Numbered from the stretch's first letter, positions 1 through 8,590 are shown. The stretch is 64,000 bases of DNA from Vibrio natriegens NBRC 15636 = ATCC 14048 = DSM 759 (GCF_035621455.1 NZ_CP141823.1:1798001-1862000), one strand, 5' to 3'. Numbers and translations: made by a program. Notes: a model not told the origin generated them from the letters alone.

Positions 1-1618
1 GTAATTCACGTATTGGAACCGTAAATCCACGCGGAGCCCCTTTGACGCTGGAGTCGGTAGTGATAGAAAGTGGCGTTTTCGCAATACACACTGCGAGGTC
101 ATTAAAACCTAAAGCTTCAAACCTCTTAAGCTGTGAAATGCTCAGATCACTCAATTCGACATTTGACGCGCCATACCCAGCTTCACAAACCGACATTAAT
201 TTCTCTTCCAGCTTTTGTTCTTTTGTATAAAGCGGGCGGAAATCCGTTTGAGTATTACATGCTTCTACCACAAATTGAGCGAGCTCTACGGTACCTTCAC
301 CACCGTTTGAGAAAGCGGTACTGATGGCCACATTGACACTTGGGTCATAGTCACGAATCATCTGACGCAGTACTGAGAGTTCCTGTTCGCAGTCTTGCGG
401 AAACTGGTTGATCGCGACAACGGCAGGAAGGCCGTATTTCTTAACGTTATTGATATGCCACTTCAGGTTTTCAAATCCGGCTTCTAGCGCTGGCTTATCG
501 GGGTTAAATATCGATTCAGGAATAGCAGTGCCCGGGCGAAGATCATAATGCCCCGAATTCGCTTTTAGGCCACGTAAGGTGGCAACAATCACCACACAAT
601 CAGGAGCGTGGTTTGAGGCTGCTGCTTTAATATTACATGCTTTCTCCAGCCCCATATCCGATCCAAAACCGGCTTCAGTTACAGTGTAACTAGAAAGTTT
701 TAGTGCAATTTCATCAGCGATGATAGAAGAGTTGCCGTGAGCAATATTCGCAAAGGGACCAGCGTGAATAAGAGTAGGGACACCTTCTAAAGTCTGCATT
801 AGTGTAGGCGCAATGGCTTCTTTCAACGTTACAGCCATAGCACCCGCGACTTGAAGGTCTTCAGTCGTCACCGGATGGCCATCTAAATCACAAGCAACAA
901 CAATTCGTCCGATTCGTTTACGCAGGTCTGCTAAATCTTTGGCGAGTGCAATGATTGCCATGAGTTCTGATGCGGCAGAAATGTCGAAACCTTCGCTTCT
1001 TTCGATGCCATTAATGGTTTTACCTGGTTCGTTTAGACCAATTTTTACCATGCGTAGTGCGCGATCATTATGATCCATTACGCGCTTCCATGTGATACTG
1101 TCGACATCTATTTTTAATGCTTTTAAACCAGTACGAGCTTCGAATGCGTCGTAGCCTTCACGTTGCTCGTGGTATAGACGGGCATCTAGCGCGGCTGATG
1201 CAAGGTTATGAGCAGCGGTAACGGCGTGAATATCGCCAGTTAAATGTAAGTTTAACTCTTCCATCGGTGCGACTTGAGAGTAACCACCGCCGGCCGCACC
1301 ACCTTTGATTCCAAATACTGGTCCCATTGAAGGCTGTCTGATGCAGGCCATCACGGATTGGTTTAACTTTGCTAACCCTTGTGCAAGGCCGATAGTTGTG
1401 ACTGTCTTACCTTCGCCGAGTGGCGTTGGTGTTATGGCCGTGACTAATACTAATTTACCGTCTTTGTTTTCTTTGAGACGGTTTAAACATCTTGGATGAA
1501 CTTTGGCTTTGTGTTTGCCGTGCGTATCATATTCATCAGGCTGTAAACCTGCATTCGCGGCAATAGTATCGATTGAGGATAGAGGGGTGTTTCGGCAAAT
1601 TTCAATGTCGGACTGCAT
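1..1618 (-). CDS. fhs: Formate--tetrahydrofolate ligase, N-terminal 539 residues (runs off window)
   Basis: Makes 10-formyl-THF from formate, THF and ATP in cytoplasmic one-carbon metabolism, feeding purine and formyl-Met synthesis. The frame is open from ATG at 1618 (MQSDIEICR...) to the window edge, about 539 residues of a family that is usually about 555-580 long, so only the C-terminal tail is missing. The family P-loop TPLGEGKTVTT is present near residue 70, followed by the FGIKGGAAGGGYSQVAPMEE segment typical of FTHFS. It is transcribed away from gsk, and the region between them holds a near-perfect PurR operator. Identification is secure; only the 3' end is unseen. Confidence 0.96.
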   Translation of the reverse strand, partial: MQSDIEICRNTPLSSIDTIAANAGLQPDEYDTHGKHKAKVHPRCLNRLKENKDGKLVLVTAITPTPLGEGKTVTTIGLAQGLAKLNQSVMACIRQPSMGPVFGIKGGAAGGGYSQVAPMEELNLHLTGDIHAVTAAHNLASAALDARLYHEQREGYDAFEARTGLKALKIDVDSITWKRVMDHNDRALRMVKIGLNEPGKTINGIERSEGFDISAASELMAIIALAKDLADLRKRIGRIVVACDLDGHPVTTEDLQVAGAMAVTLKEAIAPTLMQTLEGVPTLIHAGPFANIAHGNSSIIADEIALKLSSYTVTEAGFGSDMGLEKACNIKAAASNHAPDCVVIVATLRGLKANSGHYDLRPGTAIPESIFNPDKPALEAGFENLKWHINNVKKYGLPAVVAINQFPQDCEQELSVLRQMIRDYDPSVNVAISTAFSNGGEGTVELAQFVVEACNTQTDFRPLYTKEQKLEEKLMSVCEAGYGASNVELSDLSISQLKRFEALGFNDLAVCIAKTPLSITTDSSVKGAPRGFTVPIREL

Positions 1619-1671
1619 GGATGCTCCCAAAGTGACTAAACCGTAGTGCATAAAGCGAAGGCATTGCTGTT

Positions 1672-1687
1672 ACGCAATCGTTTGCGC
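1672..1687 (-). promoter_or_regulatory. PurR-type operator upstream of fhs
   Basis: The 16-mer ACGCAATCGTTTGCGC matches the published PurR consensus (ANGCAANCGNTTNCNT) at every fixed position except the last. It lies 54 bases upstream of the fhs start codon. FTHFS feeds the two formyl-transfer steps of purine synthesis, so PurR repression is biologically sensible. Binding is inferred from the motif only. Confidence 0.6.
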
Positions 1688-1785
1688 GAGAATAATACTG
1701 GTAAAAAACCAACTGTAAAGAATTTAATGCGAATCTTTGCGGTGCATATTAGCAAAAACAACTAAACACTGCTCTAGATCAAAAC

Positions 1786-1808
1786 AAAAAGGCCACCAAA
1801 AGGTGACC
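1786..1808 (-). terminator. Rho-independent terminator of gsk
   Basis: On the minus strand this is a 7-bp stem (GGTCACC/GGTGGCC with one G-T pair), a TTTT loop and a run of five T. It begins 32 bases after the gsk stop codon. Confidence 0.75.
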
Positions 1809-1839
1809 TAAGTGAATTTTTACACTGAAAATCAGGCTA

Positions 1840-3144
1840 TTAGCGATCCCAGTATGCCTCTTCTAAACTGTCTTCGCGTTCAGGAAGTGCACGAGACAGG
1901 CGAGGAGAGTGCTGTGTTAATACTTCATAACTCACTCGGTTTGCGTATTTACAAATTTGGGAAAGCGAAGAGTATGTTAAGCAGCGTACTTCGTGCTTTT
2001 CTGAACCTGGCACTTCTTTCTGGTGGAATGAGTTTGCTGCCATATCATGCAGAAGTGCGGAAAGTGCTGCATCGCCAGCACCATTGGTATTCTTAATTTC
2101 CAGAGGTCCGCCTAAGTATGGGCCAATGTGAGAGTACACTTTCATCGCATTTTTACAGTCAGATTTGCGCATTGCTCGGCTAAATTCGTATTGATTGAAT
2201 TCACCAATGCTGCTTTCCAAAATGTCATGCGTGGTTTCACGCTTCACTGTTTCGTCAGTGTAGCCCGCCATGTACAAGCCATTTGGACCTGCGGTGCACA
2301 GAACTAGATCGACCCAATCAAGCGTTTTATCGGCTGCTGCTAGTGGATCGGTTAATCCAGTTAGAGCCGCGCCTTCTTCTTCATTCATAGCAACTACAGA
2401 TACATTTTCACGAATGTATTCCTGCCACCATTCAGCGTTGCCTTCGATCACGTATTTCGTCCCTAACGTCAGTACAACCGGGACATCATGCTTTTTAGCA
2501 AAATCGATCGCTTTCTGTACCGCTTGTGGCATTGGATCTTCTTTTTTGCCACGCATTAGATAAGAAGAGACGACCAACGCTGATGCTTTGCTGAATACTT
2601 CTTCTGGGATGCTTTCTGGTAGAAGTTGGTTCATGTGACCTTCGTTTATCGCAAAGGTACGCTCGCCATCTTGAGAAATAAGGGTATAGCAACGACCAAT
2701 AGGGCCATCTACTGTTTGTAGATGATTAAGGTTCATGCGAGAAGACGTCTTACATAGGTATCGGTATGCAAATGAACCTACTTGAATGTTTCTAGACATT
2801 ACACCCAATAGCACTGATTTACTGTCTGCAAGTACTGAGTAGTTGTGCAGCGTATTACCAATGGTATCTCCAGGATATTGGTGCGTAATCAGGCCTTGTT
2901 CAACCAGCTCTTCGTACAGAGCATCGGCTTTGTTCTCTTCAAGAACGAGAGAGTGTCCTTTACTTAAGTTGTACTTCTCTAAAAACGCATCGTCTACACG
3001 CGCTTCGATATCGACGATGGTTTGGCCTACACCGACAATCGTTGGACGATATAACTTTGGTGTTTGTCGAATTTGGTTAACGATTGGATCACGAGCGTGA
3101 GTTGGAAAGTAGTGTTTAGATTTACGCTGGCCAGGAAACTTCAT
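1840..3144 (-). CDS. gsk: Inosine/guanosine kinase
   Basis: Phosphorylates guanosine and inosine to GMP and IMP (purine salvage, cytoplasm); PfkB/ribokinase fold. The PfkB C-terminal signature is visible as NTNGAGDAALSALLHD near residue 360, with the anion-hole GAGD and catalytic Asp. I start at the ATG at 3144 (MKFPGQRKSKHYFPTHARDP) because this matches the E. coli Gsk N-terminus (MKFPGKRKSKHYF) and gives 434 residues, the E. coli length; a start 14 codons upstream is open but unsupported. Monocistronic, with its own terminator. The fhs operator region lies beyond its 3' end, so the two genes are co-directional C1/purine functions. Confidence 0.95.
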   Translation of the reverse strand: MKFPGQRKSKHYFPTHARDPIVNQIRQTPKLYRPTIVGVGQTIVDIEARVDDAFLEKYNLSKGHSLVLEENKADALYEELVEQGLITHQYPGDTIGNTLHNYSVLADSKSVLLGVMSRNIQVGSFAYRYLCKTSSRMNLNHLQTVDGPIGRCYTLISQDGERTFAINEGHMNQLLPESIPEEVFSKASALVVSSYLMRGKKEDPMPQAVQKAIDFAKKHDVPVVLTLGTKYVIEGNAEWWQEYIRENVSVVAMNEEEGAALTGLTDPLAAADKTLDWVDLVLCTAGPNGLYMAGYTDETVKRETTHDILESSIGEFNQYEFSRAMRKSDCKNAMKVYSHIGPYLGGPLEIKNTNGAGDAALSALLHDMAANSFHQKEVPGSEKHEVRCLTYSSLSQICKYANRVSYEVLTQHSPRLSRALPEREDSLEEAYWDR

Positions 3145-3226
3145 GCTTGTTCTTGAGTGAGAAAAAAAGAGGCGGGATTGTATCACATAAAAATGAAATT
3201 AAACTGGTTTTGTTGCAAGAAAACTT

Positions 3227-3250
3227 GCCCACCAACACATTATGGTGGGC
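3227..3250 (-). terminator. Hairpin downstream of creA-like gene
   Basis: A perfect 8-bp inverted repeat (GCCCACCA/TGGTGGGC) with an 8-base loop lies 24 bases after the creA stop. On the minus strand it is followed by AAGTTTTC, a weak T-tract, so termination is likely but not certain. Confidence 0.55.
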
Positions 3251-3274
3251 TTTCGAAGGATAATTGAGGAGGTA

Positions 3275-3748
3275 TTAATTGGCTTTTGCTTGTGTCGGCT
3301 CGACGTAAGCTTTTGTTCCCCAGAGTGGCACAGTTGATAGACTGTGTTTGAAGCTCCCTGACGTCTCCTTTGTAGAGTATGAAAGGTACATCAGCGTTTG
3401 ATTTTCTGGATCATAAATGCGTCGAATCTTCATCGACTTAAAGAAGATACTCTTTGACTTCTTAAAGACGACATCGCCAGATTTACTCTTATCAATCCTG
3501 GCTAGCATTTCAGGCGTGATTTCACCGGTTTGGCGACAAGAGATAGAGCTATCACTTGGGTCAGCAAGACTGAAATCCGCTTCAATACTGGCAACGTGAC
3601 AAGTCACCCCCGGTACTTCGGGATCGACAAGCGTATTGAGTTTGATGTCTTTCATAGTAAACATGCCCAGTGATACATCACCAACTTCATCACTACCACA
3701 GCCGGCAAGCAGGGTTAGTAAGCTTAAAGCAAGTATGCGTTTTTTCAT
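3275..3748 (-). CDS. creA: CreA family protein
   Basis: CreA-family protein of unknown biochemical role, predicted to be exported. The N-terminus MKKRILALSLLTLLAGCGSD is a lipoprotein-type signal with lipobox LAGC, giving acylation at Cys17. The body contains the family segments VPGVTCHVASIEADFSLADPS (spanning the conserved Cys) and SISCRQTGEIT. From the ATG at 3748 the protein is 157 residues, the same as E. coli CreA; AAGG lies 9 bases upstream of that ATG. An ATG five codons earlier (3763) is also possible. E. coli CreA heads the creABCD operon, but no creBCD genes are adjacent here. Confidence 0.85.
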   Translation of the reverse strand: MKKRILALSLLTLLAGCGSDEVGDVSLGMFTMKDIKLNTLVDPEVPGVTCHVASIEADFSLADPSDSSISCRQTGEITPEMLARIDKSKSGDVVFKKSKSIFFKSMKIRRIYDPENQTLMYLSYSTKETSGSFKHSLSTVPLWGTKAYVEPTQAKAN

Positions 3749-4008
3749 TATTTTGGCCTTCATGAGAAAAGTTTGTGGATTTAATCTATCAGACGTTAGC
3801 GAGTAAAACAAAATTTGGCGTTACCTCAGGACTTTAGCTAGGTTTGTTATAGGCTTCATGCTAAGGTACAGCCTCAAAACGAAGCTACGCGATACGACTT
3901 TTAAGTTCAGAGGTATCCCACACGGATTTTGTTGTCGATACAAGACGCAATTTGCTTTCGCTTTTGACTTGCTACTACTTTGTAGCCTGTGATTGTTAAG
4001 GTATGTAA

Positions 4009-4518
4009 ATGAATGAAATACAGTTAGCCAGCATAGAACGCAAGAACGCGTGGCTGCATGATCTGGTCGAAGTCGAGTTTCCTACACCCGAAAGTTTGAA
4101 AGGGCGAGACATCTACTTTCAAACGCTAAAACAGCAACAATACCAAATCGTTGATAAAGACTCGTTGTTGGCCGGTGAGGCGGAGTGCAAAACTGACGAT
4201 ATCTTCCTCGTAGATTTCCATCGATTGACCATTATGTTTTCACTTCTTCAATCGCAGCGCTGGGATAAGCAATACGATAAAGACATGGTGGTTGAATACC
4301 TGACTCAAATCATTTTGACACCAGATTTTGAACTGTATGTCGGTTTTAAAGACGGAAGTCCTATTGGCGCTGCTATCACTAGCCATTTTGAAGGCAATAC
4401 ACTCATTTCAGATGTCGCTGTTTCTGATGTAATAGAGAAAAGCCAATTTGAGTCTGATCTAGCGAAGCGATTAGATAACGAAGCAAAACTTTGTGAGACA
4501 GTAATTATCGAGCGTTAA
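4009..4518 (+). CDS. Hypothetical protein, possible GNAT-like C-terminal half
   Basis: A 169-residue soluble protein that I do not firmly recognise. No signal peptide or membrane segment is visible. The C-terminal part (about residues 100-130, ELYVGFKDGSPIGAAITSHF) looks like the beta4 region of GNAT acetyltransferases, where a strand ending in GxPxGxA precedes the CoA loop, but I cannot see a clear acetyl-CoA binding motif (Q/RxxGxG/A). It starts at the first ATG and is flanked by a divergent creA-like gene and a 355-base gap before the next gene, so it is probably monocistronic. The ORF has coherent amino-acid composition and no overlapping competitor. Confidence 0.7.
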   Translation: MNEIQLASIERKNAWLHDLVEVEFPTPESLKGRDIYFQTLKQQQYQIVDKDSLLAGEAECKTDDIFLVDFHRLTIMFSLLQSQRWDKQYDKDMVVEYLTQIILTPDFELYVGFKDGSPIGAAITSHFEGNTLISDVAVSDVIEKSQFESDLAKRLDNEAKLCETVIIER

Positions 4519-4873
4519 CACATTCATCGCCATCTCTATAACGCAGCATCGCTAACCCTTTAATAACTGACGAAACTTTGCAATCAAGCGCCAAATTCTA
4601 ATGTTATACGTGTTGCTGCGTTCGAACATTTTCCCCCTTCTCTACAGCTCTGGTCATTGGCTCTCGCAATATATCGAACATCCTATTAAAAAGTTCACAC
4701 TTTTAACGGTAACTAGATAGAAATCGGTGATCTTGATTTAAAAAAAGATAATTCTTCGAATTCATTTTTGCGAAATGCAGAGTTCATCGTTTAAACAATC
4801 CTAAACTCAAATATTATTGTTCTACAAAACAAAATAAGCTCAGCAATATTTTTAACGTGTTTGGGGGAAGGTA
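4519..4873. other. Intergenic stretch before the HAD phosphatase
   Basis: 355 bases, AT-rich in its second half. No ORF with a Shine-Dalgarno sequence, no clear terminator and no recognised regulatory motif could be seen. It ends in the strong ribosome-binding site GGGGGAAGG of the HAD gene, so the promoter of that gene probably lies here. Confidence 0.4.
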
Positions 4874-5542
4874 ATGGCAATTAATAATGTTAAGTGCGTG
4901 ATTTTTGATTGTGATGGAACACTGGTCGATAGTGAGCGTTTGTGTTGTCAGGCTTTAGTTCATGTATTCAACCAGTACGGTGCTGAACTCACTATCGATG
5001 AATGCGTGTCTCACTTCAAAGGTGGCAAACTCGCCGACATTTTAAGAGATACCAAAGCGTTAATGAATATTAATGTGCCGATTGACGTACTCGAACCCGA
5101 ATATCGCCAGGAACTACAAAAGCTTTTCGTTCGACACTTACAACCTATGGATGGTGCCAAACAACTGCTGAACTTTTTTGATTCGCATAACATTGAATAT
5201 TGCGTCGCTTCTAATGGTCCGAAAGACAAAATAGAATATGCTTTGGAACTGACAGGGTTACTGGATTCTTTTAAAGGCAAAGTGTTTTCCGCGTTCGATG
5301 CAAATAGCTGGAAGCCTGAGCCAGATTTGCTGATGTACTCAGCAATGAATATGGGATTTTTACCCAGCGATTGTCTCTATATAGATGACACGCCTAAAGG
5401 TGTAGAAGCTGGAATAAATGCTGGTATCAAAACAGTGCATCTATTTAATGGTGAAGACATTAACCGTGTCGACGACGAACGCGTAATAAAAATTCAGCAT
5501 TTTGATGAATTAAAAGAGCAGTTGTTAGGCTGCTCTATATAA
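4874..5542 (+). CDS. yieH: HAD-superfamily phosphatase, YieH-like (6-phosphogluconate phosphatase type)
   Basis: Subfamily IA HAD hydrolase, 222 residues. Motif I FDCDGTLVDSE (residues 10-20) gives the nucleophilic Asp and the acid/base Asp; motif II is ASNGP, motif III the Lys in SWKPEPDL, and motif IV IDDTPKGVEAG. The phrase VFDCDGTLVDSE...HFKGGKLADIL and the SNGPKDKI segment closely follow E. coli YieH (FKGVKLYEI, SNGPNNK), which dephosphorylates 6-phosphogluconate. The exact substrate is inferred. The start is supported by GGGGGAAGG five bases upstream. Cytoplasmic, apparently monocistronic. Confidence 0.8.
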   Translation: MAINNVKCVIFDCDGTLVDSERLCCQALVHVFNQYGAELTIDECVSHFKGGKLADILRDTKALMNINVPIDVLEPEYRQELQKLFVRHLQPMDGAKQLLNFFDSHNIEYCVASNGPKDKIEYALELTGLLDSFKGKVFSAFDANSWKPEPDLLMYSAMNMGFLPSDCLYIDDTPKGVEAGINAGIKTVHLFNGEDINRVDDERVIKIQHFDELKEQLLGCSI

Positions 5543-5568
5543 GGCATACATCGTAATCAAACCAGTAG

Positions 5569-5802
5569 TTAGTGACATATGCGACTTAAACTGTGGATGT
5601 GTTTAACTTTGGATTGTAAGTAAGGCGTTCGATGTAAACATTGGATTGAAGAAAAGCTTTTCGTATGAAAACCGCAAGCCGCGCAAGTGAACTTTTCGCC
5701 ATCCGAAGAAATTAAATATTCATCGCATTGGCATAGTGGACAGGTAAGGTTTTCGTTTTCGTTTTCGTTTTCGTTATTGTCTGTATCTTTGTAATTATTC
5801 AT
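5569..5802 (-). CDS. Small zinc-ribbon-like protein with a hexanucleotide repeat
   Basis: A 77-residue protein from the ATG at 5802, which has TGGA nine bases upstream; a longer 102-codon reading exists but lacks support. An acidic, Asn-rich N-terminus (MNNYKDTDN then NE repeats) leads into a zinc-ribbon-like core with two CxxC knuckles, CPLC and CAAC, about 17 residues apart. The C-terminal 30 residues are basic, with Cys and His. The NE run is encoded by four perfect TTTTCG hexamers on the plus strand. Function unknown. It is convergent with the HAD gene, only 26 bases away. Confidence 0.6.
   Translation of the reverse strand: MNNYKDTDNNENENENENLTCPLCQCDEYLISSDGEKFTCAACGFHTKSFSSIQCLHRTPYLQSKVKHIHSLSRICH
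5750..5773. repeat. Hexanucleotide microsatellite (TTTTCG x4)
   Basis: Four perfect tandem copies of TTTTCG inside the zinc-ribbon gene, encoding Asn-Glu dipeptides on the minus strand. The unit is a multiple of three, so slippage would change the acidic tail length without shifting frame. Confidence 0.9.
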
Positions 5803-5982
5803 ATTGTTTTTCCAGCAGCAAATGGAATCTACATGTTCAAGCATAGCGGAACACAATCTTGATGAACATTCTTTCATCAGGTACTAATTGAACTTTCGAT
5901 TCACTTCAAATATTTCAATTAGGTCGACAGTTTGTAAATGTTGGGTTAACAAAATCGAAATGAAAATAAGCCAGATAAACAC

Positions 5983-6007
5983 ACTGGGCTCTTTTTAGGA
6001 GCCCAGT
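5983..6007 (-). terminator. Terminator hairpin of the MCP gene
   Basis: Perfect 9-bp inverted repeat (ACTGGGCTC/GAGCCCAGT) with a 7-base loop, six bases beyond the MCP stop codon. The T-tract on the minus strand (GTGTGTTTATC) is imperfect. Confidence 0.65.
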
Positions 6008-6012
6008 CATTA

Positions 6013-7443
6013 TTACTTGGTACGATAACGAAGAAGTACCTCTCCCAAATCAACAGACGCTTTGGTTAAATTCGCAACCCCGATTGTTGACTGTTGCGCC
6101 ACTTCTCTAATCGTGCTGGATTGTGAGCGAATGTCTGTGAGCTCCGATGCAATGTCGTTGGCGACAGCACTTTGCTCTTCTGCTGAAGTAGAAATTTGGA
6201 TACTCATGTCCATTAATGAACGCGCTGAATCAGCAATTGAAGAAATGTCATGACCAATTTCATCAATTAGATGGCTACTGGTTTGCGCCTGTTTAACTGT
6301 ACGTTCAGTGATAGATGCGATGTTTTGGCTTTCAGTATGCAGCTTCTCAATCATTGCCTGAATCTCTACAGTAGCTTGCTGCGTGCGGCTGGCTAGTGTG
6401 CGTACTTCATCCGCGACAACGGCAAAACCACGGCCTTGTTCACCCGCTCGAGCGGCTTCGATGGCTGCATTAAGCGCAAGTAGATTAGTTTGTTCAGAAA
6501 TCGCATTAATGGTTGTGATTACCTCATTAATTTGCGTTGTGTTCTCATTTAAATGGGTAACAGATTTCGCTGCTTGCTCAATGAAAGAAGATAAGGTTTC
6601 TATCTCGCCAATAACATTTTGTACGCGGCCACGACTTTGCTCAATTTTGTGCGCATCCTGATCGGATTGTGAGGTCGCTTGTTGCGAGATACTTGAAACT
6701 TCTTTAGCAGAAGCCGTCATTTCTTCCATTGCCGTCGCGACAGAATCGAGCGTTTGATACTGATGAGATATCTGAGTTTCGCTCAATTGCATGTCTTTTT
6801 CGAAAGCTGAAGACGTTTCACTTAACGTGGACGCGTTATTTTTAACACTATTAACTAGCTCCGTCAGCGTATCCATTGATTTGTCGAGTGCGCAACCAAT
6901 GGTACCGAATTCGTCTCGGCCCGGATGAAAGCCTAAGCGAGACGTCAGATCACCTTCACCAATTTTTTGAGTCGTAGTGTAAAGCACCCAAAGTGCACCT
7001 CCGATGAAAGTAGCAACCCAGTAACAAAACAAGGCAAATGGAAGAACCCAAATAAAGCTAAGCAGCAGCGAGGTTAGGGCATTAGACTTAACTTGTTGAT
7101 ATTCTGTACTTCTATCTTCGGTTAATTTAATCACTTCCCCGTTGTTAGTGTGTGAATAAACAGTGACAGACCCGTCTATGAATAGACTCTGCTGTTGGCT
7201 ATTTGCTTCTGTGATTCCATCGACTTGATAGATATTGCTTGGTTTTGCGTCGAGGATCCCCGAAAGTTTCGCCTGTGCAGAAATGATTGCTTGATGTTCA
7301 AACTGGTTGATTTCGTTGTAGTAACGGCTCCCTGCAACCGAAGTTAGAGCCAGCAGAAACAGTAGGAAGATAACCCAGACTTTGTCATTTATAGACATCT
7401 TAATAAAGAGTCGATCTATAGTTCTAAACTCAACTTCTCTCAT
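6013..7443 (-). CDS. Methyl-accepting chemotaxis protein
   Basis: A 476-residue transmembrane chemoreceptor signalling to CheA/CheW. Order: short cytoplasmic start, TM1 (about residues 23-40, VWVIFLLFLLALTSVAG), a small periplasmic sensor region of about 90 residues with no recognised ligand fold, TM2 (about 128-155), a HAMP segment (GDLTSRLGFHPGRDEFG), and a long coiled-coil signalling domain. The hairpin tip matches the MCP signature (EQTNLLALNAAIEAARAGEQ then GRGFAVVADEVRTLA). The first ATG has GGAGTG seven bases upstream, so I keep it over the Met at residue 16. The sensor domain is too short for dCache; the ligand is unknown. Monocistronic. Confidence 0.93.
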   Translation of the reverse strand: MREVEFRTIDRLFIKMSINDKVWVIFLLFLLALTSVAGSRYYNEINQFEHQAIISAQAKLSGILDAKPSNIYQVDGITEANSQQQSLFIDGSVTVYSHTNNGEVIKLTEDRSTEYQQVKSNALTSLLLSFIWVLPFALFCYWVATFIGGALWVLYTTTQKIGEGDLTSRLGFHPGRDEFGTIGCALDKSMDTLTELVNSVKNNASTLSETSSAFEKDMQLSETQISHQYQTLDSVATAMEEMTASAKEVSSISQQATSQSDQDAHKIEQSRGRVQNVIGEIETLSSFIEQAAKSVTHLNENTTQINEVITTINAISEQTNLLALNAAIEAARAGEQGRGFAVVADEVRTLASRTQQATVEIQAMIEKLHTESQNIASITERTVKQAQTSSHLIDEIGHDISSIADSARSLMDMSIQISTSAEEQSAVANDIASELTDIRSQSSTIREVAQQSTIGVANLTKASVDLGEVLLRYRTK

Positions 7444-7805
7444 TTAACACTCCGTTTGAGATATAAGGTATTTCATCTCGTTATCGTCAGTGTTGAGGAA
7501 AACATGAGAGCCAAATCATTAAAAAATGTAATATCTATAACGTTAATTTAATTATATGTGACATAAGTCAACTTATATGGCGGCGCTAGACATTGGCTTT
7601 GGGTCATTTGTCCGTTAAAAACAAGCAGTGAGCTGAGAGCTTACCGATATGCAAACGATTACCTTTGATGTTGCTCATAGGAAATTAAATCTTTACTTTT
7701 CGCTGTCATGAATGTGTCATATAAAGATTATAAAAAGGATTCACTGACATAGATTGTCAGTAGGAAGAAGCAAGTACGCTTCAAATTAAAACAAAGGAGG
7801 TCACA
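7444..7805. other. Intergenic region with divergent promoters
   Basis: 362 bases between the MCP and the 34-codon ORF. The MCP promoter must lie in the left part, where no clear element is visible. The right part holds the Pho-box-like repeat at 7703-7724, an AT-rich -10-like segment (ATTATAAA) shortly after it, a small inverted repeat (CTGAC/GTCAG, about 7746-7762) and the ribosome-binding site AAAGGAGGT. Confidence 0.5.
7703..7724 (+). promoter_or_regulatory. Pho-box-like tandem repeat
   Basis: CTGTCATGAAT followed directly by GTGTCATATAA makes two 11-base direct repeats in the arrangement of a PhoB box (CTGTCATAWAW CTGTCAY). The deviations are the G that starts the second repeat and GA in the first tail. 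An ATTATAAA -10-like sequence follows within about 5-10 bases, the usual PhoB-activated promoter layout. Confidence 0.5.
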
Positions 7806-7910
7806 ATGAGCGACCAATACCAAAACGATGAGAACCTAGAGCTACTAGATGCAATGGAAATTGGCATCATCTTGTCGGATTACTTTGGCTCAGAAAACGA
7901 ATCTGAGTAG
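7806..7910 (+). CDS. 34-residue acidic micro-protein
   Basis: ATG at 7806 to TAG at 7910. The predicted peptide begins MSDQYQNDENLELLDAM and ends GSENESE; it is strongly acidic, with a short hydrophobic IGIILSDYF stretch, no signal peptide and no recognised family. The case for translation is the ribosome-binding site AAAGGAGGT, a nine-base perfect match to the 16S anti-Shine-Dalgarno sequence, spaced four bases from ATG (AAAGGAGGT-CACA-ATG), and the Pho-box-like element upstream. acpH follows 83 bases later without an obvious terminator, so the two may be cotranscribed. It could instead be a translated leader for acpH. Confidence 0.6.
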   Translation: MSDQYQNDENLELLDAMEIGIILSDYFGSENESE

Positions 7911-7993
7911 AGTGTCACTTAATTATCAACGCTGTGCTCAAGACGTTATACTAAGTTCATGTTACATCAAGCCTAACGGCAATATGGCGTCTA

Positions 7994-8590
7994 ATGAACT
8001 TTCTTGCCCATCTACACATCGCAGATCACTGTAACAGCCATTTATTGGGGAATTTGCTTGGAGACTTCGTGAAAGGGGATCCAAGCAAACAGTATCAAAC
8101 TGATATTTCTAATGGCATCAAACTTCATCGGTTTGTCGACCGTATAACAGACCATCATCCTATCGTTGAAGCGTGCAAGCCTCACTTTACTGGTGTTTCG
8201 CGACGCTTCGCTCCCATTGCTCTTGATATGTTTTGGGATCACTGTTTAGCTAAACAGTGGTCTGCGTTTCACCACCATTCTCTGGATAAATTTGTAAATG
8301 CTGCCTACCAGCGCGTTGACAGAGACGTTTGCGAGCAATTGCCAGAGCGTTTTCTTGTTCTGCATAGCAGGATGTGGACGGGTGGATGGCTTCAGTCCTA
8401 TCAGGATTTAGAAAATATCGAATTTGCTCTGCATCGTATGTCCCAAAGAAGTCCTAGAATGTCAGATCTGACGACTACTTTCGCGGTATTAGATGAACAA
8501 TATGCGACCTTAGAGGCTAAATTTCCGCTTCTATACCACGATGTGCTTCGACAAGCCTTTGAGTTCCACCAGCAATTAATCAATGCATAG
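7994..8590 (+). CDS. acpH: Acyl carrier protein phosphodiesterase
   Basis: Removes the 4'-phosphopantetheine group from holo-ACP, recycling apo-ACP in the cytoplasm. The 198-residue protein keeps the AcpH hallmark MNFLAHLHIA at the N-terminus, GNLLGDFVKG, HRFVDRITDHHP and APIALDMFWDH, matching E. coli AcpH (YajB) in order and length (193 aa); the His/Asp residues in these segments form the metal site of this HD-like family. There is no strong Shine-Dalgarno before the ATG, which fits translation from a leader carrying the upstream micro-ORF. Next gene (helicase) is co-directional, 67 bases away. Confidence 0.92.
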   Translation: MNFLAHLHIADHCNSHLLGNLLGDFVKGDPSKQYQTDISNGIKLHRFVDRITDHHPIVEACKPHFTGVSRRFAPIALDMFWDHCLAKQWSAFHHHSLDKFVNAAYQRVDRDVCEQLPERFLVLHSRMWTGGWLQSYQDLENIEFALHRMSQRSPRMSDLTTTFAVLDEQYATLEAKFPLLYHDVLRQAFEFHQQLINA

